From positions 17,696 through 81,695 of the forward strand of contig PKYN01000019.1 of NCBI GenBank assembly GCA_003132665.1: a stretch of DNA of 64,000 nucleotides. Reading direction: 5' to 3'. Source of the DNA: Actinomycetota bacterium (GTDB lineage Bacteria > Actinomycetota > Thermoleophilia > Gaiellales > Gaiellaceae). The position numbers and the translations under genes are program-made. How positions within the stretch are numbered: the first letter of the stretch is position 1; each line of letters starts with the position of its first letter. Positions 24,816 through 33,970 of the stretch are shown one piece after another. The notes beneath the pieces are model-generated. The model was not told where the DNA came from, made no database searches, and saw only the letters and a program-made list of their open reading frames with translations.

Positions 24816-24850
24816 CAACGATGTTGCTGCTCAAGGGCGCCTTCCGATGC
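24816..24850 (+). repeat. 35-bp direct repeat, copy 2
   Basis: This is the second copy of the element that follows tRNA-Glu (21862-21896), with two mismatches in 35. No tRNA sequence lies next to this copy. Confidence 0.7.
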
Positions 24851-24996
24851 GTGCAAGCGCCAGGCGTCCGTAGCCAGAAAGCGGGGGCCGAATCGTATCG
24901 GAACGGCCCACACGAGTTAGAATTGCTCTATCTAGATTGAAACGTCGTGACCCGTAGCCGCGGTCACCAGCCTATTCGGCCAAGAGGAGGTCAGAC

Positions 24997-26454
24997 GTGA
25001 GCAAACGGCAGAAGCTGACGACCGAATCCGGCGCCCCGGTTACGGACAATCAGCACTCACAGACGGCCGGTTCCGGCGGCCCGGTTCTGATCCAAGACGG
25101 GCACCTGCTCGAGAAGCTGGCGAGCTTCAACCGCGAGCGCATCCCGGAGCGGGTCGTGCACGCGCGCGGCTCGGGCGCCTACGGCCACTTCGAGGTCACT
25201 AGCGACGTTACGCCCTACACCCGAGCACGGTTCCTCTCGCAGATCGGCAAGAAGACCGAGGTCTTCGCGCGCTTCTCGACCGTGGCCGGCGGGCGCGGCT
25301 CGGCTGACGCCGTTCGCGACCCGCGCGGTTTCGCCGTCAAGTTCTACACCGAGGACGGAAACTACGACCTGGTGGGCAACGACACGCCGATCTTCTTCAT
25401 CCGCGACCCGCTCAAGTTCCCGGACTTCATTCACTCGCAGAAGCCGGACCCGCACACCAATCGGCAGGAGCCCGACAATGTCTGGGACTTCTTCAGCCTC
25501 TCGCCCGAGGCCACGCACATGTTCACCTGGCTGTTCGGCGATCGTGGCATTCCGGCGAGCTTCCGACAAATGGACGGCTTCGGCTCGCACACCTTCCAGT
25601 GGGTCAACGAGGCCGGCGAGCAGTTCTTCGTCAAGTACCACTTCAAGACCGACCAGGGCATCGAGTGCCTGACGGCCGAGGCGGCCGCCAAGCTCGCCGG
25701 CGAGAACCCCGACTCGCACCAGATGGATCTGCACGAGGCGATCCACCGCGGTGAGTCCCCCTCATGGACACTCAAGCTGCAGATCATGCCGGCGGCTGAG
25801 GCACGGACTTATCGCTTCAACCCGTTCGATGTCACCAAGGTGTGGCCCCACGCCGACTATCCGCTACAGGAAGTCGGCAAGCTGGTGCTTGACCGCAACC
25901 CTGCCAACTATTTCGCCGACGTCGAGCAGAGCGCGTTCAACCCGGCCCATTTCGTGCCCGGTATCGGGCCGTCGCCCGACAAGATGCTGCAGGGCCGCCT
26001 GTTCGCCTACGGTGACGCGCATCGTTACCGCCTGGGCATCAACCACACCGAGCTGCCGGTGAACAGTCCGCACGTCGCCGCCGCGGCCAACTACGGCCGA
26101 GATGGACTCATGCGCGGTGGCGAGAACAGCGGCGCGGCCAAGAACTATGAGCCGAACAGCTACGGCGGGCCGGCCGAGACCGGGGAGCCGCTGTACGCGC
26201 CGCTCGCCGGCGACGGTCCCAGCGGCAGCTACGAGTGGGACGACCGCGAGGGCGACGACTTCGTGCAGGCCGGCGCGTTGTACCGCGTCATGGACGAGGC
26301 AGCGCGAGCCCGGCTGGTGGCCAACATCGCGGGCAGCCTCGCGCAGGTCTCGAAGGACGAGATCGTCGAGCGCTCCGTGGCGCACTTCCGCGCCGCCGAC
26401 GCCGAGTACGGCGAGCGGGTCGCTGTCGCGGTGGCGCAGCGAAGAGGGGAGTAG
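24997..26454 (+). CDS. katA: Monofunctional heme catalase
   Basis: A 485-residue small-subunit catalase that converts hydrogen peroxide to water and oxygen. Catalytic histidine in [20 protein letters not shown] near residue 55; distal asparagine in [16 protein letters not shown] near 128; proximal heme-ligand tyrosine in [14 protein letters not shown] near 338. Full family length, no signal peptide, so cytoplasmic. The start is GTG 24997 with AAGAGGAGG six bases upstream. The 300-bp space before it carries a palindromic repeat also found upstream of the C_GCAxxG redox gene downstream. Confidence 0.96.
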   Translation: MSKRQKLTTESGAPVTDNQHSQTAGSGGPVLIQDGHLLEKLASFNRERIPERVVHARGSGAYGHFEVTSDVTPYTRARFLSQIGKKTEVFARFSTVAGGRGSADAVRDPRGFAVKFYTEDGNYDLVGNDTPIFFIRDPLKFPDFIHSQKPDPHTNRQEPDNVWDFFSLSPEATHMFTWLFGDRGIPASFRQMDGFGSHTFQWVNEAGEQFFVKYHFKTDQGIECLTAEAAAKLAGENPDSHQMDLHEAIHRGESPSWTLKLQIMPAAEARTYRFNPFDVTKVWPHADYPLQEVGKLVLDRNPANYFADVEQSAFNPAHFVPGIGPSPDKMLQGRLFAYGDAHRYRLGINHTELPVNSPHVAAAANYGRDGLMRGGENSGAAKNYEPNSYGGPAETGEPLYAPLAGDGPSGSYEWDDREGDDFVQAGALYRVMDEAARARLVANIAGSLAQVSKDEIVERSVAHFRAADAEYGERVAVAVAQRRGE

Positions 26455-26685
26455 TTGGTCAGAAGCTAGCGACGAAGGCTGACGAATCCGGCAGTGTCTC
26501 GTCGCTCTGAACTCCAGGCCGTTTCTATCGCAATACGGTCGTTAGCAGGACATTTGCGAGGGTCTTGCTATGACCGATAAGGGCGCCACTCCCCGTCAGT
26601 CTCCGGCTTTGTAGCAGTTGGTGTTCCGTGTTTCTTTGTCCCTCGGGAGCCTTTCACCGAGATCGTCAATCTCGCGGGCAGAGTC

Positions 26686-26709
26686 GGAAAGCTGCCTCAT
26701 GAGGTGCAT
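26686..26709. repeat. Repeat A, copy 2 (palindrome-containing 24-mer)
   Basis: This is the second copy of the 24-mer, here with the perfect 10-bp palindrome CCTCATGAGG. It lies about 75 bp upstream of the C_GCAxxG_C_C gene, within an otherwise featureless 329-bp gap (26455-26783). Confidence 0.6.
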
Positions 26710-26783
26710 AATCCGCCGGTTTCAGTATCGTTCGACGGCCGCGGCGACGGCTGCGGCCAGGCGAACGCAATAGGAGGCCGACT

Positions 26784-27233
26784 ATGGGCGACGCGAAGAC
26801 AGCCGAGGAAGCGGTCGAGCTATTCAAGGAGGGCTGCGCCTGCTCGCAGGCCGTGCTGGCGTCCGTCGCCGAGCGGTTGGGGCTGGACCGCGGGCAGGCA
26901 ATGCGCATCTCCGCCTGTTTCGCGGCCGGTATGCGCGGGGGCGAGGTCTGCGGCGCGGTGACGGGCGCTTACATGGCGCTCGGCCTCGCTCATTGCGGCG
27001 CCGACTGCACCACCGCCGAAGGCCGCCAGGCCGCCTACGCGGAGGTCGCGTCCTTCAACAGCGCCTTCCGGGAGCGGCACGGCTCTCTACTTTGCCGCGA
27101 GCTGCTCGGCGGCGACCTCAGCACCCCCGAGGGTGCGCAGCTCGCGTCGGAAGGGCGCCTTTCCCTGGATAAGTGCCCGGAGCTCGTCCGCGACGCGGCG
27201 CTGATCCTCGACGACACGCTGCCGCCGCTTTGA
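26784..27233 (+). CDS. C_GCAxxG_C_C family redox protein
   Basis: A 149-residue protein of the C_GCAxxG_C_C family, small cysteine-rich proteins thought to have a redox or metal-linked role. The signature is present: FKEGCACSQAVLASVAERLG, GGEVCGAVTGAYMALGL, HCGADCTT, LLCRELLGGDLSTPEG and DKCPELVRDAALIL. The length is normal. ATG 26784 follows a clear AGGAGG ribosome site. Its neighbours are catalase and a hemerythrin-domain protein, consistent with oxidative or redox stress. No biochemical function is established for the family. Confidence 0.88.
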   Translation: MGDAKTAEEAVELFKEGCACSQAVLASVAERLGLDRGQAMRISACFAAGMRGGEVCGAVTGAYMALGLAHCGADCTTAEGRQAAYAEVASFNSAFRERHGSLLCRELLGGDLSTPEGAQLASEGRLSLDKCPELVRDAALILDDTLPPL

Positions 27234-27283
27234 TAGATCGCCTCGAGCGTATACGTCCCTAGCGAAACAGGCGCGGGCGCCGT

Positions 27284-27841
27284 TCAGGCGACTCCGTAAC
27301 GGTCCTTCAGGTCGTGCAGCAACGCGTGATACGCCTCGTGCTTTCCCGCTCCGACGCGCACGCGCTCGATCTCTTCGAACTTCTCGGCGAGGGTCGCGGC
27401 GGCATCGTCGGGAACCAGGCGGTCCGCCATGGGAAAGAGGACGTCTCTCTCTTTGCGGATGTGCTCCCGCAGCACGCTGTCGAAGGCCTGCGCGTGCTCG
27501 CTGATCGCGCTCGCCGCCCCGTCGTCGCCGCGCCGCAACCGCTGGAGGCCGTCCGCAATCGCCCGAACGTGCTCTCGCCCTACCTCGTGCTCTGCGAGCA
27601 GGACGCCGATGGGACCGCCTTCGCGCTCCACGCCCCGCCGCTCCAGCTCGGGGAACAGCACGTCTTCCTCTTTGCCGTGATGGCAATCGTCCACGAACCC
27701 TTTGAAGAAATCGAGTAGCCGCTCGAGATCTTCGAGCGCCCGCTCGTCCTTCTCCTCGATCGCCGCCGCGATCTTGTCCAGGATCCTCAGCCCGACAAGC
27801 ACCGCGCCGTGCTCGGTAGTGAGTTCCTGCGTTGCTTCCAC
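27284..27841 (-). CDS. Hemerythrin HHE-domain protein
   Basis: A 185-residue four-helix protein expected to bind a di-iron centre and oxygen or NO. Iron-ligand motifs: TTEHGAVLVGL near residue 10, DDCHHGKEEDVLFPEL near 51, LAEHEVGREHVRAI near 82 and LREHIRKERDVLFPMADR near 124. GTG 27841 is preferred because GGGAG lies six bases upstream; TTG 27847 is the only longer alternative close by. It converges with the C_GCAxxG gene. Proteins of this type store or sense oxygen and help resist oxidative or nitrosative stress; the specific role is open. Confidence 0.85.
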   Translation of the reverse strand: MEATQELTTEHGAVLVGLRILDKIAAAIEEKDERALEDLERLLDFFKGFVDDCHHGKEEDVLFPELERRGVEREGGPIGVLLAEHEVGREHVRAIADGLQRLRRGDDGAASAISEHAQAFDSVLREHIRKERDVLFPMADRLVPDDAAATLAEKFEEIERVRVGAGKHEAYHALLHDLKDRYGVA

Positions 27842-27904
27842 GTCCAACTCCCTTCGCGGCTCTGGTCAGGTATCTACGCGCGCGGGCGAAATACGAAACA
27901 CCAC

Positions 27905-28009
27905 TTACAGGATCGAGCGGGCCAATTCGATCACGACGAGCGCAGGAGCGAACGCGGCGCCAAGCGCGACGAAGCCGAGGAGGAGGGCAACGAGCGGGCG
28001 GCTCGTCAT
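27905..28009 (-). CDS. Small single-pass membrane protein (34 residues)
   Basis: A 35-codon frame from ATG 28009 (MTSRPLVALLLGFVALGAAF, then APALVVIELARSIL) encodes almost nothing but one membrane helix with a basic N terminus. A GGCGGGAAA stretch precedes the start but is a poor ribosome site. It lies 63 bp upstream of the hemerythrin gene on the same strand and could be its operon partner. Such short membrane proteins are often missed; without comparative data this is tentative. Confidence 0.4.
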   Translation of the reverse strand: MTSRPLVALLLGFVALGAAFAPALVVIELARSIL

Positions 28010-28287
28010 TTTCCCGCCGTATCCAAGACCGTGACGTCGACCGGCTGCGCGTGCTGGGGCGCGATCGAGGACGCTTCGGTCACAAAGCTCGTCGCACGTG
28101 AGGAATGCCCTGCGCTTTGGTGCTACGAGCGGCCCAGCGTTCCCCTTGACGAGATCCGTATCGAATGAGAGCGGCGATCTCGCGCTGCAGTCGCGCAAAA
28201 AACCGCGCATACGCCTCCATTACGCGCTTCGTTCTGGCTCGGCGAGGCCGATGACCGGGTTACTTCGCCGCGTCCAAGGAGCGATCG

Positions 28288-30582
28288 ATGCAAGGTCGAT
28301 ACCGGTCTGTCTGGCTCATTTTCCTCGTCGTCGGGGCGGTCGCCGTTGCTGCCTACACGGTGATTCCTGCCGGAATCGCTCGAGACTGGGTCACTCCGGG
28401 CGTCATCGGTCTGAGCGCTCTACTGATGACGACGATCGGCATCTATGTCTTTCGGCCGCGCGCCCCCGCTGCCTGGATCCTGCTTGCCGCGGGTCAGCTC
28501 GCCTTCGCTCTCGGTCGTATCCTCTTCGCCTCTCAAGGGCGCGTCGAACATGGCAGCCCCTTCCTCTCGATCGGCGGCGCCTGCTACCTGAGCGGTTATC
28601 TGCTCGTCTGGGCTGGGCTCGCGCTTTTCGTCCGCGCCCGCGCGCCAAGTAGGAACTGGACCGCCCTTATCGATGCGGCAGCGATCACGACCAGCCTCGC
28701 GCTCGCCTCCTGGCTCTTTGTCATGAGCTCGATCGTGCACGACCAGACGCTCACTTCGGCCGGGACGGTCATCTCTCTCGCCTATCCGCTCGGAGCCGTG
28801 CTTCTGCTCGCGACCGCACTCCGTATCGCAATGGGCGCCAGCAAACGTCCGCCCGCTTACCGCTTCCTCATCGGCGGCGGAGCCATGCTGCTAGTTGCAG
28901 ACACCGCCTATCTCGCAGCGCTTCGAGGCGGAACTCTTTCGAGTGGAAGAGTGATCGAGCTCGCCTGGCTCGGCAGCTATCTGCTCTTCGGCGCAGCCGC
29001 TTTGCACCCATCCATGAAGACCCTCTCGCTAACGAATCCCGAGCGATTGTCGCGACTGACGCCGGGTCGCCTTGGACTTCTCGCCGGCGCTGCAATCGCC
29101 GCACCGACGATGCTTGGCGTTCAGTACGCTCGCGGAGTTAGCCTCGAGATCCCGGTCGCCGTCGGATCGAGCGCCCTGCTCGTTTTGCTCGTGATTGCCC
29201 GCATGGCGGTTATCGTTCGCGGGCACGAGACTCACGGCGCGGAGCTCGAGAAGAAGGGGGCCGAGTTGACGAGCGAGCTCGAGCGGCGCTCGAGCCTCGA
29301 TCCGGTCACGGGCCTGGCCAACCGTTCAACCTTCTTGAGCCGGCTCGGCGCCACGCTTTCCGCCCACGCTGCCACGCCACCCGCGATTCTTCTGCTCGGC
29401 GTCGATGACCTGCAGCTCGTGAACGAGAGCATCGGCCGAACGGCGGGCGACGAGCTACTGCGCGCAATCGCAGAGCGACTTGGCCGCTTGCTTCGCCAGG
29501 GCGATACGTGCGCCTGGACGGGAGCCGAGTTCGCCGTCCTCGTCGAGGACGTTACAGTCGAGCCGCCGGTGGCTGTTGCCGCACGCCTGGTGAAAGCGCT
29601 CCGGCTCTCGTTCCCGCACTCGCACGAACACGAAACGACGATCGGCGTGAACGCCGGCGTCGCGCTTGTCAACGGCGAGGAGAGCGCGGAGGCCCTGCTT
29701 CAGAAGGCCGAGATCGCGCTCTCGAGAGCGAAACAGGTCGGGAACGGATCGGTCGAGCTCTTCGAGCCGGGGATGCACACGGCGGTGTTCGAACGGATCG
29801 TGCTCAAGGGCCAACTCGAGCGGGCGCTGGCCGAGGGTCAGTTCGTGCTCAACTACCAACCGATCGTCGAGATGAATCGCGGCGGCCTGTGGGGCGTGGA
29901 GGCGCTCATTCGCTGGCAGCACCCCGAGCGCGGGCTCGTGCCGCCGGACGAGTTCATCCCGTTGGCGGAGGAGACGGGGCTGATCGTCCCGATCGGCGAC
30001 TGGGTCCTGAAGGAGGCGTTGCGCCAGGCGGCGGAGTGGAACCAGACAACGTCGCCGAGGCCGTTCACCGTCACGATCAATCTCTCGCGCCGCCAGCTTG
30101 GCTCGCCCGATCTCGTTGACACCGTCGCAGGCGCGATCGAGGAAGCGGGGGTTGACCCGGCCGAGATCGTGCTCGAGATCACCGAGACCGCTTTGACCTA
30201 CGACACCGATTCGGCCCTCCGAACGCTCGCCGAGTTGAAAGCGCTCGGGGTCGGGCTCGCCATCGACGACTTCGGAACTGGGTACTCGTCGCTTCAGTAT
30301 CTACGCCAGGTACCGGCCGACATCATCAAGATCGCGAAACCGTTCGTGGACGGCGTTCGCGCCACCGACAGCGACGAATACCGAGTCGCCAACGCGATCG
30401 TGCACCTCGGCGAAGCCTTCGGTCTGCGCACCCTCGCAGAAGGCATCGAGGACCGCGAGCAATTCGACCGGATGCGTGAGCTCGGGTGTGAGCTTGGACA
30501 GGGCTACTACTTCTCTCGTCCGGTATCCGCGGAGGAAATCACTCCGCTGCTCGCGTTCGAGCGCGAGGCGATGGCAGCTTGA
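28288..30582 (+). CDS. Membrane-bound EAL phosphodiesterase with degenerate GGDEF domain
   Basis: A 764-residue c-di-GMP signalling protein. About nine membrane helices occupy residues 8-310, followed by a short coiled segment (ELEKKGAELTSELERRSSLD). The GGDEF domain (about 345-500) has lost its motif: AWTGAEFAVLVED replaces the GGDEF loop, so cyclase activity is unlikely. The EAL domain (about 510-760) is complete: GVEALIRWQHP, INLSRRQL, VLEITETAL, AIDDFGTGYSSLQYL, IIKIAKPFV, LAEGIED and GQGYYFSRP. It should hydrolyse c-di-GMP, perhaps with GTP sensed by the dead GGDEF domain. ATG 28288 follows AAGGAGCG. Confidence 0.9.
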   Translation: MQGRYRSVWLIFLVVGAVAVAAYTVIPAGIARDWVTPGVIGLSALLMTTIGIYVFRPRAPAAWILLAAGQLAFALGRILFASQGRVEHGSPFLSIGGACYLSGYLLVWAGLALFVRARAPSRNWTALIDAAAITTSLALASWLFVMSSIVHDQTLTSAGTVISLAYPLGAVLLLATALRIAMGASKRPPAYRFLIGGGAMLLVADTAYLAALRGGTLSSGRVIELAWLGSYLLFGAAALHPSMKTLSLTNPERLSRLTPGRLGLLAGAAIAAPTMLGVQYARGVSLEIPVAVGSSALLVLLVIARMAVIVRGHETHGAELEKKGAELTSELERRSSLDPVTGLANRSTFLSRLGATLSAHAATPPAILLLGVDDLQLVNESIGRTAGDELLRAIAERLGRLLRQGDTCAWTGAEFAVLVEDVTVEPPVAVAARLVKALRLSFPHSHEHETTIGVNAGVALVNGEESAEALLQKAEIALSRAKQVGNGSVELFEPGMHTAVFERIVLKGQLERALAEGQFVLNYQPIVEMNRGGLWGVEALIRWQHPERGLVPPDEFIPLAEETGLIVPIGDWVLKEALRQAAEWNQTTSPRPFTVTINLSRRQLGSPDLVDTVAGAIEEAGVDPAEIVLEITETALTYDTDSALRTLAELKALGVGLAIDDFGTGYSSLQYLRQVPADIIKIAKPFVDGVRATDSDEYRVANAIVHLGEAFGLRTLAEGIEDREQFDRMRELGCELGQGYYFSRPVSAEEITPLLAFEREAMAA

Positions 30583-30790
30583 CGCCGTGCCTTCTGAGCG
30601 CGGTCGACCTCTCCGTGCTCCGCATATCCCAGACGAGGATTCGAGGTTTCGCGCGAGCGGTCTCGACCCGCCGCGGGCCCGTTTCGAACCTATGTTCGTG
30701 GTAGGGTGGAGTTGAGCAAGAGCGAGTACCGATTGCGTTCCCCCGGCGCCTTCTCTATCCGTTCAACGAGCAGAGGAGAGGTGTCCATAA

Positions 30791-31060
30791 GTGCCACGCG
30801 GTGCCGTCAAGTGGGCCACGCGTCGAAGCAGGCCGCGACCGATCGAGATCGAGTCGAAACGCCGTCGCATTCGCGCCGCTCTCAAATCCCGCCTTCATGT
30901 TGCGCTCGGCGACGAATCAGGCCATACCGGTTCTGAGCGCGCGCAGCAACGGCCGCGATTTCGCTGCGCCGGTTGCGGCTACGGAATAGTCGCCGACGGC
31001 GTCTTGCCGCGCTGCCCCATGTGCAAGACCAGCGACTGGGTGCCGAGCGAGAGCCGCTAA
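30791..31060 (+). CDS. Small zinc-ribbon protein
   Basis: An 89-residue protein from GTG 30791, with AGAGGAGAGG about nine bases upstream. The N-terminal half is very basic (RRSRPRPIEIESKRRRIRAA). The C-terminal half is a rubredoxin-like zinc ribbon with two CxxC knuckles: FRCAGCGYGIVADGVLPRCP then MCKTSDWVP. The basic arm plus zinc ribbon suggests nucleic-acid or ribosome binding. I do not recognise a named family beyond the ribbon. It stands alone between the EAL protein and the TetR gene. Confidence 0.7.
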   Translation: MPRGAVKWATRRSRPRPIEIESKRRRIRAALKSRLHVALGDESGHTGSERAQQRPRFRCAGCGYGIVADGVLPRCPMCKTSDWVPSESR

Positions 31061-31128
31061 CCGTCTCGTCGCGGTGCGCGCAGCGCCGCGAACGAGATCG
31101 TGGGCGCCGAGAGTCGAAGCCTCGGTCG

Positions 31129-31695
31129 CTACTGTGCTCGCGAGCCCTGGAGAAACACGTCGGTAACCGCGGCCGCCGCGTCCTCGAGCCCGACTCTCCG
31201 CTGCCCGACGAGCTTGATCGTGCTGGTCAGGAGTCCACCGAAGAGCTCGAGCAGGATCTCCAGCGTGACGTCCGAGCGAAGGACTTCCGTCCTGACGCCG
31301 CGCGCGAACACGGCGCGGATCGGCGCCCCGAGCAGGCGCTCGACCTCCTCGCGGTCGGGCAGGATCTCCTCGCGCAGGATGACCGCGTAGCGATCGCCGA
31401 CCGCGACTATGGCGCGGACGATTCGCTCGATCGCCAGCTCGACGGGGACGCCGTCGAGGCCGGCATCGGCGAGCCGGGCGCCTGCTTCCGCGACAGCGTC
31501 GGCGGCAAGAGCTTCGAGCAGCGACTCGCGGGTCTCGAAGTAGCGATAAAGGGTTGCCCGGCCGACACCGGCGGCGTTCGCGACGTCGGCCATGCTCGCG
31601 GCGGCGCCGTCAGCGGCCAGCACGTGCGCGGCGGCATCGAGGATCGCTGCCGTCGTGCGGTCGTGGCGAGGCGAGTGGACAAGCGAAGAGTCCAT
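31129..31695 (-). CDS. TetR family transcriptional repressor
   Basis: A 188-residue repressor. Helix-turn-helix at residues 14-60: TAAILDAAAHVLAADGAAAS, then MADVANAAGVGRATLYRYFE. The C-terminal ligand-binding domain is variable, as usual. It is divergent from an MMPL-type exporter. A perfect 16-bp palindrome (31717-31732) in the shared promoter region is the probable operator. A -10-like TATCAT lies on its strand in the gap. It likely represses both genes until the transporter's substrate binds. Confidence 0.88.
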   Translation of the reverse strand: MDSSLVHSPRHDRTTAAILDAAAHVLAADGAAASMADVANAAGVGRATLYRYFETRESLLEALAADAVAEAGARLADAGLDGVPVELAIERIVRAIVAVGDRYAVILREEILPDREEVERLLGAPIRAVFARGVRTEVLRSDVTLEILLELFGGLLTSTIKLVGQRRVGLEDAAAAVTDVFLQGSRAQ

Positions 31696-31716
31696 CGGAC
31701 ATTATGATACCGTACT

Positions 31717-31732
31717 GAGACACTAGTGTCTC
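31717..31732. promoter_or_regulatory. Perfect 16-bp palindrome, probable TetR operator
   Basis: GAGACACTAGTGTCTC is an uninterrupted dyad in the 57-bp gap between the divergent TetR and MMPL genes. A plus-strand -10-like TATGAT lies at 31703-31708, so the dyad would cover the transcription start, an ideal place for repression. Confidence 0.75.
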
Positions 31733-31752
31733 GGAGGAGGAGGAAGCGCTCG

Positions 31753-33918
31753 ATGTTCAGTCGCTTGGGAAAGTTCGTCACCGCGCATCCGTGGCGCGTG
31801 ATCGGAACGTGGATCGTTGCCGCGGCTGTGATCGTCACCTTCGCGCCGGGCCTGCCCACATCGACCAACGAGAGCGACTTCTTGCCGCGACACTACGAGT
31901 CGATCCAGGCCCAGAACGTTCGCACGGAAAGCTTCCCGGCCGCCTTCTCGCCATCGGTCGTCGCCGTCTTCCACCGCTCCGACTGGAAGAAGCTGAGCAA
32001 GACCGACTCGGCGAGCGTGGAGCGAATCGCGAGCGCGCTGCGTGGTCAGAAGCTGCCCCAGGTCGAGCGCGTCGCGGTCGGTGCGCCTTCACCGAACGGA
32101 CTCGTGCAGACCGTGAGCGTGCAGATGCCTCAGATGACGATGGGAAACCAGCTCGTGCTGTTCGACGCGGTCAAGGCGTTTCGCACGAGCCTGCGCGCGG
32201 ACAGCGCGGGAAGCGGATTGGTCGAGGGAACGACGGGAACGGTCGCCCAGGGCTACGACCAGCACCAGGCGTCGGGGAACGCTAACTCGATCGTCGCCAT
32301 CGGAACAGTCGTCGTCATCCTGCTGCTACTCCTCGTCATCTTCCGCAGCCCCTTGGTCGCCGTGATGCCCATCGTGCTGGTCGGACTGGTTGCCGTGGTC
32401 GCGAACGGTTTGATCGCGCTGTGCGTGAAAGCCATCGGCCTCAAGACCGATTCGTCGATCAGCACCATGCTGATCGTGGTGCTGTTCGGGATCGGCACCG
32501 ACTACATCCTCTTCCTGCTCTTCCGCTACCGCGAACGACTGCGCCTCGGGGAGGATCGCCGCGAAGCCATGGTCAGCGCCGTCACCCGCGTCGGCAAGGT
32601 GATCTCGTCGGCGGCGGGCGTCGTGATCGTCGCCTTCATGGCGATGACGCTCTCCTCGCTCAGCTTCCTCCGCTCGATGGGCCCATCGCTGGCGATCGCG
32701 GTCGCGACGACGCTCGCCGCCGGCGTCACGCTGGTGCCCGCGGTCGTCTCGCTGATCGGGCCGCGCATCTTCTGGCCTTCGAAGACTTGGCGCTATGAGC
32801 CGAAGGCGGCGCGCGCGAGCAAGATCGGGCTGGTCATGGCGCGGCGCCCGGCTCTGTTTGCCGGCTTTTCGGGCCTCGTGCTCGTTGCGCTCGCGCTCGG
32901 GACGCTGCGCTTCCACCCGACCTTCGATCTCATGTCCGGCTCGACCCCGAAGACCGCCGAATCGAGAATCGCCCTGACCGCGCTTCAACGTGGACTGCCG
33001 CCGGGCGCGACCGATCCGACGGATGTCTTCGTCTCCAGCGACGCCGGCCGTCCCCTCGGCACCAAGGCGCTTACCGCCTACGGCGCCCGGTTGCGCTCGG
33101 TCGACGGCGTCGGCGCCGTCTCGAAACCACAGCTCAGCGCCGACCACCGCGTCGCCGACTACGCGGTCACGCTGGATTCGGCGCCGGAGTCCGATCGCGC
33201 GCTTGCCGTTGTCCAGGGACCGCTCCGCACTGTGGCTCACACCACTGCGCCCGCCGGCACGACCGCCCTCGTCGGCGGCATCACCTCGGTCTATGTCGAC
33301 ATCGAGGCGGCCATGAACCGCGACTACTCGGTCGTCTTCCCCGTCGCGGCCGTGCTGATCATGCTGATCCTCGGAATCCTGCTGCGCAGCCTCGTCGCGC
33401 CCTTCTACCTGATGCTCTCGGTCAGTCTCGGCTTCGCCGCCACACTGGGCGCGACCACGCTGATCTTCCAGGACGCCGCCGGAAACTCCGGGCTGATCTT
33501 CATGCTGCCGCTGATCATGTACATGTTCGTCGTCGCGCTGGGCACCGACTACAACATCCTGATCATGGCCCGTCTGCGAGAAGAGGCGAAGGAGGGGCGC
33601 GATCCGCGCTCCGCGCTTGCCACCGCAATCCGGCACACCGCGCCGACGATCGCGGCGGCGGGCGTGATCCTTGCAGGCTCCTTCGCCGTCCTGATGCTCG
33701 CCGGGAACTCACTACTGGCAGAGATGGGCTTCGCGATCGCCTTCGGCATCGCGATCGCCGCCTTCGCCATGGCGACGTTCTTCACGCCCGCCTTGACCGG
33801 TCTGATCGGGCACACGGCCTGGTGGCCCGGGCACGGCGATCAGCCGGATTCCGCCATCGCAGCGCCCGAGCGAGCCGAGCGGGCCGCGGGCCCGATAACG
33901 GAAGGCAGCGAAGCCTGA
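31753..33918 (+). CDS. MMPL/RND-family membrane exporter
   Basis: A 721-residue transporter of the MMPL family, which exports lipids, drugs or other hydrophobic molecules by proton exchange. Two halves, each with an extracytoplasmic loop and about six helices: N-terminal helix VIGTWIVAAAVIVTFAPG; helices 2-6 near residues 185-350 with GIGTDYILFLLFRYRERL carrying the family's GxxxDY motif; second half near 540-710 with ALGTDYNILIMARLREE repeating it. ATG 31753 follows GGAGGAGGAGG; a GTG nine codons upstream is not supported by a ribosome site. Regulated by the divergent TetR gene. Confidence 0.92.
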   Translation: MFSRLGKFVTAHPWRVIGTWIVAAAVIVTFAPGLPTSTNESDFLPRHYESIQAQNVRTESFPAAFSPSVVAVFHRSDWKKLSKTDSASVERIASALRGQKLPQVERVAVGAPSPNGLVQTVSVQMPQMTMGNQLVLFDAVKAFRTSLRADSAGSGLVEGTTGTVAQGYDQHQASGNANSIVAIGTVVVILLLLLVIFRSPLVAVMPIVLVGLVAVVANGLIALCVKAIGLKTDSSISTMLIVVLFGIGTDYILFLLFRYRERLRLGEDRREAMVSAVTRVGKVISSAAGVVIVAFMAMTLSSLSFLRSMGPSLAIAVATTLAAGVTLVPAVVSLIGPRIFWPSKTWRYEPKAARASKIGLVMARRPALFAGFSGLVLVALALGTLRFHPTFDLMSGSTPKTAESRIALTALQRGLPPGATDPTDVFVSSDAGRPLGTKALTAYGARLRSVDGVGAVSKPQLSADHRVADYAVTLDSAPESDRALAVVQGPLRTVAHTTAPAGTTALVGGITSVYVDIEAAMNRDYSVVFPVAAVLIMLILGILLRSLVAPFYLMLSVSLGFAATLGATTLIFQDAAGNSGLIFMLPLIMYMFVVALGTDYNILIMARLREEAKEGRDPRSALATAIRHTAPTIAAAGVILAGSFAVLMLAGNSLLAEMGFAIAFGIAIAAFAMATFFTPALTGLIGHTAWWPGHGDQPDSAIAAPERAERAAGPITEGSEA

Positions 33919-33924
33919 GCACAG

Positions 33925-33952
33925 AAGAGGCGCCGTAGAACCGGCGCCTCTT
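33925..33952. terminator. Bidirectional hairpin terminator between mmpl and csp
   Basis: AAGAGGCGCCG (33925-33935) and CGGCGCCTCTT (33942-33952) form a perfect 11-bp stem with a six-base loop between two convergent stop codons. The A/T ends give a short U tract in both directions. Confidence 0.8.
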
Positions 33953-33970
33953 CCTAGTGCATAAGAGCGA

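Larger units (their letters stand above)
24587..24996. other. 410-bp intergenic region with repeat elements upstream of catalase
   Basis: No gene is seen. It contains a dyad TGCCAA-AA-TTGGCA (24663-24676), an AT-rich stretch around 24685-24718, repeat A copy 1 (24776-24799) and repeat B copy 2 (24816-24850). The catalase ribosome site AAGAGGAGG lies at its end. Confidence 0.6.
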
